Position numbers and translations under genes: made by a program. A stretch of DNA of 46,273 bases, from the NCBI GenBank assembly GCA_021158405.1, contig JAGGUP010000001.1, forward strand, positions 1 through 46,273, given 5' to 3'. The notes beneath the pieces are model-generated. The model worked only from the letters and a program-made list of their open reading frames with translations, had not been told where the DNA came from and did no database searches. This stretch comes from Bacteroidales bacterium. Lineage in GTDB: Bacteria > Bacteroidota > Bacteroidia > Bacteroidales > UBA12170. Positions 7,309 through 16,906 of the stretch are shown one piece after another (position 1 is the stretch's first letter; every line of letters begins with the position of its first letter).

Positions 7309-9267
7309 TTAAATTAAGCTTGAATAATGTTGAGAATAAGCAAGCATTTGCTTGGCAAAATCATCAGGATAGGTTATTTCAATATCCACCATTTTATCGT
7401 TTTCAAAGATAGGTGTATATTCCGGATTAATAAATCCGGCATGAGGTGCAATAGCAAGCTTTTTCCAGCGCTCTAATACTTCTTTATGTATTTCAGTGTC
7501 AACTTTAACACCATAATTTTCGACCAATTTTTTTGCGGACTCGTAATCTCCACTCGATTTTATTCGTTGGATTTCTTTCAATAGTGCACCAAAAAGTAAT
7601 CTTAATTTATCGTAATCGCGAATTGCAAAATAGGTTTTACCATTCTTTTTTACTCGCTCAATTACATTTTCATTTTTGCCATGCTCATAAACCCAATTTG
7701 CAATCAGTTGTCGGTTGCGCATATGCGATTCTTCAATCTCTTTCCCTAATTCTACTCTAACCAGTTGTGTTAACATCGCAGAGCGAATAAAGGAATTGTA
7801 TTCGCAATAGCCTGTTTTTTCATCTTCCATTAAGCCTAAATCAACAAGCTTTTGATCGGTGGCAAAATAGAGAGCGACTAAATCTGCTCTGGCTTCTTCG
7901 ATTGTAGAAGCGTAATTTTTTAAAGTTTCCGCCGGATCTGCAATACCATTTTCTAATTTTCCGGAACCATGACCAACTATTTCATGAAGATCTACATGTA
8001 GTTTTGAAGCCTGATTTCCATAGATGAGGTCCATCTCAATTTCTTCTTTTGAAAAGGAAAATTCTGCCAGTGCACCGCTATCTTTTGAAGCCAAATCATA
8101 AGCGTCGATGATATTGCTGATAGAAACAGATTTTGAACCATATTCAGCTCTTATCCAATCAGCATTGGGTAAATTTACGCCAATAGGAGTAGAGGGAGAG
8201 CAATCGCCGGCCTCCATAACAACATATATTGCTTTAGCGGTAACACCCTTGATTTTTTCTTTTTTATGCTCAAAAGAGGTAGGCGAATTCTGTTCAAACC
8301 AAATGGCATTATTGCTTACAATTTCGGCTCTTTTTGTAGCTTCTTCATCTCTAATCGAAATAATAGATTCATAAGTAGCTTTTCTGCCTAAGGGATCACC
8401 ATAGGTTTCGATAAAACCGTGAATCATATCCACAACAGATTCTGTATCTTGAAGCCATAAAAGGCTGTAATCATCAAAATCTTTTAGAAGGCCGCTTTTG
8501 TAAAAGGTGATTAGCTTTTGAATGGCTTGTTTTTGTGCTTTATTTTCTGAAAAGCGAAGCGCTTTTTCAAGCCAAAAAGTCATTCTTCCAATTGCTGCAG
8601 AATAATGTCCGCCTAGTTTATAGGTCAGTTCTTTTATGATCCCGTTTTCCTTGATCAGTTTTGAATTTAAACCAATTGAAATTGGTTTTTTCAAATCGGG
8701 GATATCACAATTTTTATAAAATTCCTCTGCTTCTTTTTGGCTTACGTTTTCGTAGAAATTACATGCTGAATTTAAAACTAAATCCGAGTTTGCATCTAAA
8801 CTTAATCGCTTTGCGTCTGTATTTGGATTGAAAATTAATTCTGTAAATTCCTCTATAAATTCAACAAAAGATTCTTTCCCAAATAACTTAAATCCATTTT
8901 TATCAGATGATAAAAGCAGGTTTTTAAATTCATCAGCATTACAAGTAGGAAAAAATTTATCCATGGCATAATGATGATGAATTCCGTTTGAAAACCAAAA
9001 TCGCTTAAGATAAACTACAAAAGCTTTAAAGACTTCGCTTTCGCGATTTCCTGTATAGGTTTTATACACGTTTTCAAGATTATGTCGGATAAGGAGGTTA
9101 TGTTTATAATTTTGATCGTAAATAATATCACGACCCCACAAAGCTGCTTTGGATAAAAAATACACCAATCGTTTTTGTTCGAATGGTAAGCTTTTAAATT
9201 CAGGTACTTGGTATCGTAATATGCGAATATCGGCAAATTGTTCTGTTTGTATTTTAAAATTAGTCAT
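7309..9267 (-). CDS. Dipeptidyl peptidase III, peptidase family M49
   Basis: The zinc-binding motif of family M49 is seen as HEIVGHGSGK (about residue 427), followed about 50 residues later by EEARAD, which supplies the third zinc ligand. M49 enzymes release dipeptides from the N terminus of short peptides. At 652 residues it is close to the roughly 675 of the Bacteroides enzyme. There is no signal peptide (N terminus MTNFKIQTEQFADIRILRY), so a cytosolic role in peptide turnover is likely. It is the first gene of a probable two-gene transcript with the helicase and is divergent from the exopolysaccharide operon. Confidence 0.93.
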   Translation of the reverse strand: MTNFKIQTEQFADIRILRYQVPEFKSLPFEQKRLVYFLSKAALWGRDIIYDQNYKHNLLIRHNLENVYKTYTGNRESEVFKAFVVYLKRFWFSNGIHHHYAMDKFFPTCNADEFKNLLLSSDKNGFKLFGKESFVEFIEEFTELIFNPNTDAKRLSLDANSDLVLNSACNFYENVSQKEAEEFYKNCDIPDLKKPISIGLNSKLIKENGIIKELTYKLGGHYSAAIGRMTFWLEKALRFSENKAQKQAIQKLITFYKSGLLKDFDDYSLLWLQDTESVVDMIHGFIETYGDPLGRKATYESIISIRDEEATKRAEIVSNNAIWFEQNSPTSFEHKKEKIKGVTAKAIYVVMEAGDCSPSTPIGVNLPNADWIRAEYGSKSVSISNIIDAYDLASKDSGALAEFSFSKEEIEMDLIYGNQASKLHVDLHEIVGHGSGKLENGIADPAETLKNYASTIEEARADLVALYFATDQKLVDLGLMEDEKTGYCEYNSFIRSAMLTQLVRVELGKEIEESHMRNRQLIANWVYEHGKNENVIERVKKNGKTYFAIRDYDKLRLLFGALLKEIQRIKSSGDYESAKKLVENYGVKVDTEIHKEVLERWKKLAIAPHAGFINPEYTPIFENDKMVDIEITYPDDFAKQMLAYSQHYSSLI

Positions 9268-9330
9268 TCGAATTGTAGTCTTGAAAATCCTCTATAAATA
9301 GCCAACCAATAAGGTCTCGCTTTGAACCGT

Positions 9331-9359
9331 CAAAGTTACAAAAAACTGTAGGAAATCAA
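9331..9359 (-). promoter_or_regulatory. Promoter of the dipeptidyl peptidase III gene
   Basis: On the minus strand TTG (9359-9357) is followed after 18 bases by TAACTTTG (9338-9331), matching TAnnTTTG. It lies about 64 bases before the start codon. Confidence 0.55.
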
Positions 9360-9425
9360 TTTTGTATCGATTGGTATTATTTATCTAATGTTGGTTTCTG
9401 ATATGCGAATATTCTGAAATTTCAT

Positions 9426-9433
9426 TACATTTG
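9426..9433 (+). promoter_or_regulatory. -7 promoter box of the exopolysaccharide operon
   Basis: TACATTTG matches TAnnTTTG 18 bases before the ATG of the first glycosyltransferase. No good -33 element was found at 19-21 bases upstream. A GG-N10-GC arrangement at 9393-9406 could instead be a sigma-54 promoter. Confidence 0.45.
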
Positions 9434-9450
9434 ACCAGAAATCATATAAT

Positions 9451-10383
9451 ATGCAAAACAACAATTACGATCAATTCCCTTTGGTTTCTATTGTTACGGT
9501 TAACTACAATGAATCGGAGACAACTATTGAATTGATTGAATCGTTATCTCAAATTACCTATCCAAATATTGAGATTATTGTTGTTGATAATGCTTCTACT
9601 AATGGGGATCCAAAACAGATAAAAGAAAAATTTCCTCGAATAGTTTTAGTTGAAAGTGTAATTAATTATGGTTTTGCAGGAGGCAATAACTTGGGCATTA
9701 TGCGCTCTCGCGGTGAATATATTTTGATGTTAAATAATGATACTGTGGTCGAAGAAAATTTTCTAGAGCCCTTGGTGCGTAAATTTCAAGAGCATCCAGA
9801 AATTGGTGCACTTAGTCCAAAAATAAGGTATTATTACAAAAAAGATACACTTCAATATGTTGGATTCACGGAAATTAATAAATGGACCGTTCGAAATAAA
9901 ACCATAGGGGATGGCGAGATTGACAATGGTCAATATGAGGTCGATACAGAGACAGCCTATGTTCACGGAGCTGCAATGATGATTCCCATAAAAGTAGTAA
10001 AGGAAGTTGGAATGATGAGTTATGAATTCTTCCTTTATTATGAAGAAGCCGACTGGTGTTTGCGCATTCGTAAAGCAGGTTATAAAATAGTTTATGTGCA
10101 CGATTCTTTGGTTTATCATAAAGGATCAGTAACAACGGGGCGCAATAGTTGGCTCAAAACGCATTATCTTACTCGAAACCGTTTAGTTTTTATGCGAAGA
10201 AATATTCATGGGATAGATTTTATAATTGCTTTGATTTATCAATTGATTATTGCAATTTGGAAAAATGGATTTTTATATCTGATAAAGGGTAGAGGCAAAT
10301 TAGCTGGTGCATATTGGTCAGGAATAATATGGAATTTCAAAAATATTTTCAATAAAGAAATTCACGATAATCCGAAATTATAA
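9451..10383 (+). CDS. Glycosyltransferase family 2, WbbL/rhamnosyltransferase-like (copy 1)
   Basis: A 310-residue GT-A enzyme: N-terminal VSIVTVNYNESE, VDNAS nucleotide-binding segment, GFAGGNNLGI, and LNNDT in the place of the DXD metal-binding motif. A downstream EEADWCLR segment carries the probable catalytic acidic residues. A hydrophobic stretch near 255-275 may anchor it to the inner face of the membrane. It probably adds a sugar to a lipid-linked precursor; the sugar cannot be told. It is a close paralogue of the next gene, and the pair opens a five-gene polysaccharide operon. Confidence 0.9.
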   Translation: MQNNNYDQFPLVSIVTVNYNESETTIELIESLSQITYPNIEIIVVDNASTNGDPKQIKEKFPRIVLVESVINYGFAGGNNLGIMRSRGEYILMLNNDTVVEENFLEPLVRKFQEHPEIGALSPKIRYYYKKDTLQYVGFTEINKWTVRNKTIGDGEIDNGQYEVDTETAYVHGAAMMIPIKVVKEVGMMSYEFFLYYEEADWCLRIRKAGYKIVYVHDSLVYHKGSVTTGRNSWLKTHYLTRNRLVFMRRNIHGIDFIIALIYQLIIAIWKNGFLYLIKGRGKLAGAYWSGIIWNFKNIFNKEIHDNPKL

Positions 10384-10528
10384 CCGTTTATTGCATAAAT
10401 ATGAATGTTTTATAATACAAATTACATCTAAAAAATATTTATTTGTCTCAGACTAATTTTTTAGTAATTTAGAATCGCAATTTAAATACGGTTTATTTTG
10501 AATTTGGTTCATTTGTAAAAATAAAATA

Positions 10529-11458
10529 ATGACAGAAAAACCTCTCGTTTCTATAGTTTCAGTACAATATGGCCATTCCGAGGTTACTCTGGAAATGATA
10601 CAATCGTTGAAACAAATATCTTATCCAAATTTTGAGATCATCATTGTTGATAACGCTAGCCCCGATGGTGATCCTGATATTGTGAAAGAAAAGTATCCTG
10701 AAATTATTTATATCAAAAGTGAAACTAATCTTGGTTTTGCCGGAGGAAATAATTTAGGTATTAAAGTTGCCAAAGGGAAATATATTTTAATGTTAAATAA
10801 TGATACTGAAGTAGACTCAGGTTTTTTAGAGCCTTTGGTTTCAAAAATGGAGAGCAATCCAAAAATTGGCATTGTAAGTCCAAAAATTAAATTTTTTCAC
10901 AATCCGGATACAATTCAATACGTTGGTTATGAACATATCAATCCTATTACTCAACGTGGTGGATCAAAAGGATTTGGAGAAAAAGATCTTGGGCAATATG
11001 AAGAAGATGCTGAAGCTGCTTATGGTCACGGTGCAGCCATGATGATTCCGATGCATGTTATTAAAGAAGTTGGACTTATGTCAGAAGTATTTTTCTTGTA
11101 TTACGAAGAGCTTGATTGGGGTCACCGTATTCGCAATGTGGGATACAAAATATTTTATGTCCACAATTCGCTTGTTTATCATAAGGAATCCGTTTCAACA
11201 GGTGGAAGAGTAAGCACTTTACGTGCTTATTATATGACCCGAAACAGAATATTGTATTTGCGTCGAAATTTTTCAGGTTTTACTTATTTCTTAGCCGTTA
11301 TTTATCAAATTTTAATAGCTATACCAAAAAATGCGGTAGTAAATGCAATTACAGGCGGACCAAAATTTATCAGAGCTTATGTTTTAGGCGTTGCTTGGCA
11401 TATTTATAATATTCGCGCTAAAAAAGTCTATTTTAGTCCTAAATTAAAAACGAAATAA
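10529..11458 (+). CDS. Glycosyltransferase family 2, WbbL/rhamnosyltransferase-like (copy 2)
   Basis: A 309-residue paralogue of the preceding enzyme with the same blocks: VSIVSVQYGHSE, VDNASPDGDP, GFAGGNNLGI, LNNDTEVD, YGHGAAMMIP and YYEELDW. Colinearity over the whole length points to a tandem duplication that has since diverged. The two probably add successive sugars of one repeat unit. The gap of 145 bases before this gene is AT-rich and contains no clear promoter; the next gene follows after 9 bases. Confidence 0.9.
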   Translation: MTEKPLVSIVSVQYGHSEVTLEMIQSLKQISYPNFEIIIVDNASPDGDPDIVKEKYPEIIYIKSETNLGFAGGNNLGIKVAKGKYILMLNNDTEVDSGFLEPLVSKMESNPKIGIVSPKIKFFHNPDTIQYVGYEHINPITQRGGSKGFGEKDLGQYEEDAEAAYGHGAAMMIPMHVIKEVGLMSEVFFLYYEELDWGHRIRNVGYKIFYVHNSLVYHKESVSTGGRVSTLRAYYMTRNRILYLRRNFSGFTYFLAVIYQILIAIPKNAVVNAITGGPKFIRAYVLGVAWHIYNIRAKKVYFSPKLKTK

Positions 11459-11467
11459 ACAAAAGCT

Positions 11468-12682
11468 ATGAGTATATTAATTACGATTTTTGAAGTTTTG
11501 CTTTGGATATTTTACGGATACCTGGCCATCACCAGTTTGTATATTTTCATTTTTTCTTTAGCTGGTTTGTTTCATTCCAAGAAAAAATTGCTTAAAGATA
11601 ATTATCAGCGAAAATTTGCAGTAATGATTCCTGGTTATAAAGAGGATGAAATAATTGTGGAGATTTGCCGAGATGCATTAGAACAAGATTATCCCAAAGA
11701 TAAGTTCGATGTTATTGCAATCGCAGATTCATACCAGCCGGAAACACTTGCCGCCTTGCGTGCTCTTCCCATCAAGGTAATTGAGGTTTCTTTTGAGAAA
11801 AGTACGAAGTCAAAAGCTTTAAACAAGGCAATGGAAGTTTTGGGAGACACCTATGATGTTGCGCTTATTTTGGATGCCGATAATTTGATTGCTGAAGATT
11901 TCATGAGGAAAATGAACGAAGCTTTTCAAAGGGGCTATATTGCCGTTCAAGGACATCGCGTTGCAAAAAATGCGGATACAGGATTTGCGGTTCTGGATGC
12001 TATTTCGGAAGAAATTAACAATCACATTTTCCGAAAAGGGGCGAGAGTATTAGGAGTTTCTTCTGCCATAATAGGATCGGGGATGGCTTTTGAATATGGA
12101 TTTTTCAAAAACATGATGAAAGATGTACACGCCATTGGAGGATTCGATAAAGAAATAGATCTAAAAATGTGTCGCGATGGAATTACGATAGAATATGTTC
12201 ATGATGCTTATTGTTACGATGAAAAAGTGCAAAAAGCTGAAGTTTTCCAACACCAGCGCCGTCGCTGGCTTAGTGCTCAATGGGTTTATTTTAAGCGCTT
12301 TTTCTTAGCTAGTTTTGTCGCATTAATTACAAAAGGAAATATCGATTACTTTAACAAAGCATTTCACACCTTTCTTCCTCCACGAATTTTGCTTTTGGGT
12401 TTTATGAGTATTATTTTCTTTATTAGCCTTTTCTTTTTACCAAACCCTATGGCATGGGCTTGGATTGGATTATTTGCAGTTGTAGTGCTTACTTTTTTCC
12501 TTTCTATACCACTAAAATTTTATTCGTTAAAAACGCTCAATGCGATCTGGTTGTTACCTAAAGGGTTTTTCCTGATGTTTTTGTCATTACTTAAATTGAA
12601 AGGTGCAAACAAACAATTTTTACACACTAAGCATAGCAGTACAGGAACGAGTAGTAAAGAAATCAAAAATCAAAAAAAATAG
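11468..12682 (+). CDS. Membrane glycosyltransferase family 2, processive-type
   Basis: A 404-residue protein with an N-terminal membrane helix (5-33), a GT-A domain and two to three C-terminal helices (about 295-375). It shows the D, D, D, QxxRW-type signature of processive beta-glycosyltransferases such as cellulose and hyaluronan synthases: IADSYQ, LDADN (D-A-D), GGFDKEID and HQRRRW. Such enzymes polymerise and often extrude a polysaccharide, so this may be the polymer-forming step of the operon. A short basic tail rich in Ser and Lys ends the protein. It starts 9 bases after the previous gene and ends 2 bases before the next. Confidence 0.88.
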   Translation: MSILITIFEVLLWIFYGYLAITSLYIFIFSLAGLFHSKKKLLKDNYQRKFAVMIPGYKEDEIIVEICRDALEQDYPKDKFDVIAIADSYQPETLAALRALPIKVIEVSFEKSTKSKALNKAMEVLGDTYDVALILDADNLIAEDFMRKMNEAFQRGYIAVQGHRVAKNADTGFAVLDAISEEINNHIFRKGARVLGVSSAIIGSGMAFEYGFFKNMMKDVHAIGGFDKEIDLKMCRDGITIEYVHDAYCYDEKVQKAEVFQHQRRRWLSAQWVYFKRFFLASFVALITKGNIDYFNKAFHTFLPPRILLLGFMSIIFFISLFFLPNPMAWAWIGLFAVVVLTFFLSIPLKFYSLKTLNAIWLLPKGFFLMFLSLLKLKGANKQFLHTKHSSTGTSSKEIKNQKK

Positions 12683-12684
12683 TT

Positions 12685-13893
12685 ATGATTGTTGGTAGAG
12701 ATATTATTGTTCTGGGAATTCAAGCTTGGGACATAGAAATAGGAAGCAATTGTAAAAATATTGCTGAAGAAATGGCACGTTTCAATCGCGTCCTTTATGT
12801 TAATGCTCCACTTGATAGAAATACGAAGAAAAAAGCGAATGAGGATGAACGAATTGCTAAACGCGTTCGCATTAGTAAAGGTTTAGAAGCCGATTTAGTT
12901 GGGATAAAAAAGAATATGTGGAATCTCTATCCAAAACATATGGTTGAATCTATCAATTTTATTCCGGATGGCTTTCTCTACGATATGGTTAATAGAAGAC
13001 GAAATGGGACATTTGCTAATGATATTCAAACAGCAATCGATAGACTTGGTTTTAAGGATTTTATCATTTTTAATGATAGCTCGATGTTTCTTGGTCTTTA
13101 TTTAAAAGAACTATTGAAACCGAGGACTTATGTATATTATATGCGTGATTATCTGACAAAAAATCCTTATTGGCGTACGCATGGACTTCGTCTGGAGCCA
13201 AAACTCATTGCCAAAGCAGATGTTGTAGTAAATAATAGTACTCTTTATGCCGAATATGGACTTCAGTTTAACAAACATTCGTATATGGTTGGCCAAGGCT
13301 GCGATGTGAGCTTATTTAACGATGAAGGCGGTAAAATTCCTGTTGCCGAGGATATGAAAGACATCGCAAAACCTATTATCGGTTATGTTGGTTTTCTATC
13401 TAGTCGCCGATTAGATATCGATCTATTGATTCATATGGCAAAAACAAAAAAAGAGTGGCAAATTGTTTTAGTAGGCCCAGAAGATGATAATTTTAAGAAC
13501 TCTGAACTGCATCAAATTGAGAACGTGCATTTCCTAGGAAGTCGTGATTCTTCAGTATTGCCCAACTACATTAAAGGCTTTGATGTGTGCATGAATCCAC
13601 AATTGATAAATGATGCCACTATTGGAAATTATCCTCGCAAAATAGACGAGTACCTTGCAATGGGGAAACCAACAGCTGCCACAGCAACTAAAGCGATGGA
13701 ATATTTTAGTGAAAATACCTATTTAGCCAAAACATATCAAGAATGGGTTGACATGGTAGAAAAAGCAATAAATGAAAATTCTGATGCTTTACAAACTCAA
13801 AGAAAGGCTTGTGGATTGAGTCATAGTTGGGAAAATAATGTAAAAGAAATTTATAAACATATCGATTCCTTTGAAAAAGGATGGCCAAAATAA
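12685..13893 (+). CDS. GT-B fold glycosyltransferase, GT4/TuaH-like
   Basis: This 402-residue protein lacks a signal peptide or membrane helix. The C-terminal Rossmann half is recognisable: KPIIGYVGFLSSRRLDIDLL, WQIVLVGPED, NVHFLGSRD, and NYPRKIDEYLAMGKPTAAT, which corresponds to the E-x7-E donor-binding region of GT4 enzymes. The N-terminal half (VLGIQAWDIEIGSNCKNIAEEMA) resembles TuaH-type teichuronic-acid glycosyltransferases. Sugar and acceptor are unknown. It is translationally close to both neighbours, with gaps of 2 and 6 bases. Confidence 0.82.
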   Translation: MIVGRDIIVLGIQAWDIEIGSNCKNIAEEMARFNRVLYVNAPLDRNTKKKANEDERIAKRVRISKGLEADLVGIKKNMWNLYPKHMVESINFIPDGFLYDMVNRRRNGTFANDIQTAIDRLGFKDFIIFNDSSMFLGLYLKELLKPRTYVYYMRDYLTKNPYWRTHGLRLEPKLIAKADVVVNNSTLYAEYGLQFNKHSYMVGQGCDVSLFNDEGGKIPVAEDMKDIAKPIIGYVGFLSSRRLDIDLLIHMAKTKKEWQIVLVGPEDDNFKNSELHQIENVHFLGSRDSSVLPNYIKGFDVCMNPQLINDATIGNYPRKIDEYLAMGKPTAATATKAMEYFSENTYLAKTYQEWVDMVEKAINENSDALQTQRKACGLSHSWENNVKEIYKHIDSFEKGWPK

Positions 13894-13899
13894 AATATT

Positions 13900-14517
13900 A
13901 TGGGCTTAAAAGAAAAGTTAAAGTCGGATCCACGTATTAAAAAATTGGTCATGTGGATGATTCATCCACCTCGCAGACCACGTCCGCGAATATGGATCAG
14001 ATTGTTTGTGAATCCATTCTTTCATAAAAGAGGGAAAAACAGTTTGATAAGACGCCGACAATCACGTATTGATGTATTTCCATACAATAAATTTGATGTA
14101 GGTTCAGATGCTGTGATTGAAAGTTTCACTACAATTAATAATGGAGTGGGCGATGTAATCATTGGAAACAGATGTCGTGTAGGTATTGGAACAGTAATTA
14201 TTGGACCTGTTACAATGAAAAATGGCAGCGGAACCGGACAGCATGTTTTTTTAGGTGGATTTAATCACGGTTTTAAAGATGGGACAGTAAACTCAAGTGT
14301 ACAAGAATTGGATATTAAAGGCATTACGATTGAAGAAGATGCTCATGTTGGAGCAAATTCGGTGGTGCTTGCAGGTGTAACTATTGGAAAACGCTGTCAA
14401 ATTGGTGCTGGAAGCGTTGTTACCAAAAGTATCCCCCCATTCTCTGTTGCTGTTGGAAATCCGTGTAAGGTTATTAAGCAATTTAACCCTGAAACGAACG
14501 TGTGGGAGAAGGTTTGA
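13900..14517 (+). CDS. Hexapeptide-repeat (left-handed beta-helix) O-acyltransferase
   Basis: The 205-residue protein has hexapeptide repeats from about residue 60 on ([41 protein letters not shown]) and the terminal [15 protein letters not shown] segment usual for WbbJ/maltose-acetyltransferase-like enzymes. The probable catalytic His is in GGFNHGF. The first 45 residues are strongly basic ([14 protein letters not shown]), an uncommon extension. It probably acetylates a sugar of the polymer made by the operon, of which it is the last gene. Confidence 0.88.
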   Translation: MGLKEKLKSDPRIKKLVMWMIHPPRRPRPRIWIRLFVNPFFHKRGKNSLIRRRQSRIDVFPYNKFDVGSDAVIESFTTINNGVGDVIIGNRCRVGIGTVIIGPVTMKNGSGTGQHVFLGGFNHGFKDGTVNSSVQELDIKGITIEEDAHVGANSVVLAGVTIGKRCQIGAGSVVTKSIPPFSVAVGNPCKVIKQFNPETNVWEKV

Positions 14518-14533
14518 AATGACAATTCATTTA

Positions 14534-14565
14534 TTGCATAGAACAAATCAAATAGATTATCTTTG
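14534..14565 (+). promoter_or_regulatory. Promoter of ychF
   Basis: TTG at 14534-14536 and TATCTTTG at 14558-14565 are separated by 21 bases, fitting the Bacteroidota promoter. The -7 box is 57 bases before the ATG. Confidence 0.65.
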
Positions 14566-14622
14566 CCCCAATTTCCAAAAAAGGAATCTTTGATTTTTAT
14601 TAAGGCATTAAATTATTAAAGA

Positions 14623-15723
14623 ATGGCGTTAACATGTGGAATTATTGGTTTGTCAAATATAGGAAAGACAAGCATTTTTAATTGTGTTTCAAATACAAAA
14701 GCAGAAATCTCAAGTTTCGCTTTTTCAACAAATAAGTCGAATGTAGGAATGGTTAATGTAATCGATCCACGGCTAACTACAATCAACGAGCTTATTTCTG
14801 CACAGCGCATTGTTACAGCAACTCTCGATTTAGTTGATATTCCCGGTCTTACTAAGGGTGCAAGTAAGGGCGAAGGAGTTGGAAATAAATTTTTGGCTGA
14901 TATTCAGCAAACCAATGCTTTAATTCATGTTTTACGTTGTTTCGACGACGAAAATTTGCCTCACATTGAAGGCTCGGTAGATCCGGTAAGAGATAAAGAA
15001 ATTGTTGATTTTGAATTGCAAATTCGGGATTTGGATTTGGTTGAGCGTAAACTTCAGCGCATGGAAAAACTGGCTCGTACCGGTGACAAAAGTGCAAAAC
15101 AAGGAATTGATATTTTGAGTAAGGCAAAGGCACATTTGGAAGATATGCGCAATATACGTGATATGGAAATTTCTGAGATGGACAAAAAGAACTATATCAA
15201 TGATATGTATTTGTTAACAGATAAACCGATGCTCTATGTCTGTAATGTGGATGATGTATCTGCAAATACGGGAAATAAATATGTAGATCAATTGAAAGCC
15301 AGTTTGACTGATGAAAATCCTCAGATCTTAATCATTGCCGGAGCTTTGGAAGCCGAAATTGCAGAATTAGAAGATGCTGATGATAGAAAAGAGTTTCTCT
15401 CTGATGCAGGTTTGGAAGAACCCGGAGTTGACAAATTGGTTCGTTCAGCTTATGATCTTCTCAGTCTTCAATCGTTTTTTACCGTAGGAGATAAGGAAAA
15501 TAGAGCTTGGACAATTAGAAAAGGGACGAAAGCACCGGAAGCAGCGGGTGTTATTCATAGCGATTTGGAACGTGGTTTTATACGTGCCGAAGTGATGCAT
15601 TATGAAGATTTGGTCAAATATGGTTCTGAAGCTGCTTGTCGTGATAAAGGAAAACTATTTATAGAAGGAAAAAATTACGAAGTTCAAGATGGCGATATCC
15701 TCAATATTCGCTTCAATGTATAG
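14623..15723 (+). CDS. ychF: YchF/Ola1-family ribosome-associated ATPase
   Basis: A 366-residue protein, the normal length for YchF. The P-loop reads GLSNIGKTS (9-17), where most members have GLPNVGKS, then DIPGL (switch II), LADIQQTNALIHVLRCF, and the C-terminal TGS-like domain ending in GDILNIRFNV. YchF proteins hydrolyse ATP in preference to GTP, bind ribosomes and are linked to stress response. It has its own promoter and converges on the endonuclease-family gene with a 54-base gap. Confidence 0.96.
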   Translation: MALTCGIIGLSNIGKTSIFNCVSNTKAEISSFAFSTNKSNVGMVNVIDPRLTTINELISAQRIVTATLDLVDIPGLTKGASKGEGVGNKFLADIQQTNALIHVLRCFDDENLPHIEGSVDPVRDKEIVDFELQIRDLDLVERKLQRMEKLARTGDKSAKQGIDILSKAKAHLEDMRNIRDMEISEMDKKNYINDMYLLTDKPMLYVCNVDDVSANTGNKYVDQLKASLTDENPQILIIAGALEAEIAELEDADDRKEFLSDAGLEEPGVDKLVRSAYDLLSLQSFFTVGDKENRAWTIRKGTKAPEAAGVIHSDLERGFIRAEVMHYEDLVKYGSEAACRDKGKLFIEGKNYEVQDGDILNIRFNV

Positions 15724-15777
15724 AACTATTTCGTTCTAAAACATCTGGAAATCATAATAAGTAAAAGAAATTTTTGC

Positions 15778-16818
15778 CTATCTCTCTAAAAGAATATAGA
15801 CAGGAAAGTGGTCGCTATATCCACCTAGATAATTATTTCCTGCATAGGTACGAAAGGGCAAACCCTTATATTTTCCTTCTTTATTTTTAAGGAAATCCGC
15901 ATCAAAAACAAAGGCTTTTTCAAAATGCCATTTATTTCGCTTTGCTTTTACAAGAGAAGGAGTTAGGATTATTTGATCGAATTGATTCCACTTCCCACGA
16001 TAAGCAAGCGACCCGTAATTTTCAGGATTATGAATCGATGCAAATGGATTATAAAAATAACCTTGTTCGAGTAAATTTTTATCTCCGCTTGCTTTTAAAT
16101 GTTCCGAAACACTTGAATTGAAAGGGTCATCATTTAAATCTCCCATCGTAATGATTTTGGCATTTGGATCTAAATTTAAAATAAAATCGGAGATAGATCT
16201 GCTCAAATCACCTGCCGCATTACGTAAAGGCATAGAGCGCTCTTCTCCACCGCTTCGGCTTGGCCAATGATTAACTAGGAAATGGACTTCTTCGCCTAGA
16301 AGTTTTCCATTTACTAAAAGCTGATCGCGGGTGTAAAAATTTAGTCTTCCTTCAACAGTCAAAGGAAAATGAAAGCTGCTTTCTAATTCAAATATAGAAG
16401 GTTGATAAATCAACGCTACATCAATTCCACGTTTATCTGATGAATTATAATGAACAATCTGGTAGTTCCTTGCTTTTAATACAGGCCGATTAATTAAATC
16501 TTCAATGACCTCTCTATTCTCCATTTCACATAGCCCGACAATTGCTAAACCTTCTGGTGTTTTATCTATAGCCATTTCAGCAATCACCTTAGCCACATGA
16601 TCGAGTTTTTCATAATATTTTTGAGAATTCCATTTTTTGGCCTCTAAAGGTGTAAATTCGGTATCGCTTACATCCGGAGTATTAATGGTATCAAATAGAT
16701 TCTCTAAATTATAAAATCCAATGCTAATCACTTTCAAATTTTGTGCTTGCAAAATGGGCGTTATAACAAGGAATAAAGCTAGAATACAAAGTTTAATAAA
16801 ACTTCTGAAATTGTTCAT
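15778..16818 (-). CDS. Secreted endonuclease/exonuclease/phosphatase-family protein
   Basis: An N-terminal signal peptide (IKLCILALFLVITPILQAQ, cleavage near residue 25) precedes an EEP-fold domain. Family motifs visible are GFYNLENLFDT, ENREV with the metal-binding Glu, NHWPSRSGG, MGDLNDDP, and the terminal GGYSDHFPVYILL with the catalytic Asp-His. The 346-residue protein is probably periplasmic or secreted and cuts phosphodiester bonds in nucleic acid or a phospholipid head group; substrate undetermined. It is divergent from the NtrC-type regulator. Confidence 0.9.
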   Translation of the reverse strand: MNNFRSFIKLCILALFLVITPILQAQNLKVISIGFYNLENLFDTINTPDVSDTEFTPLEAKKWNSQKYYEKLDHVAKVIAEMAIDKTPEGLAIVGLCEMENREVIEDLINRPVLKARNYQIVHYNSSDKRGIDVALIYQPSIFELESSFHFPLTVEGRLNFYTRDQLLVNGKLLGEEVHFLVNHWPSRSGGEERSMPLRNAAGDLSRSISDFILNLDPNAKIITMGDLNDDPFNSSVSEHLKASGDKNLLEQGYFYNPFASIHNPENYGSLAYRGKWNQFDQIILTPSLVKAKRNKWHFEKAFVFDADFLKNKEGKYKGLPFRTYAGNNYLGGYSDHFPVYILLER

Positions 16819-16837
16819 TTTTATAATAATTTAGTTG

Positions 16838-16845
16838 CAAATGTA
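16838..16845 (-). promoter_or_regulatory. -7 promoter box of the EEP-family gene
   Basis: On the minus strand TACATTTG matches TAnnTTTG, 19 bases before the start codon. No convincing -33 element is in register. Confidence 0.45.
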
Positions 16846-16906
16846 CAAATCCTTTCCAGTTCTTCTTTTCATTCAACGGATTTATTTGTTAATTACTTCG
16901 CATATG

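Noticed and set aside
8108-8374. 88-residue plus-strand frame inside the dipeptidyl peptidase III gene
   Set aside because: Antisense shadow of a gene with intact catalytic motifs; composition is explained by the coding strand.
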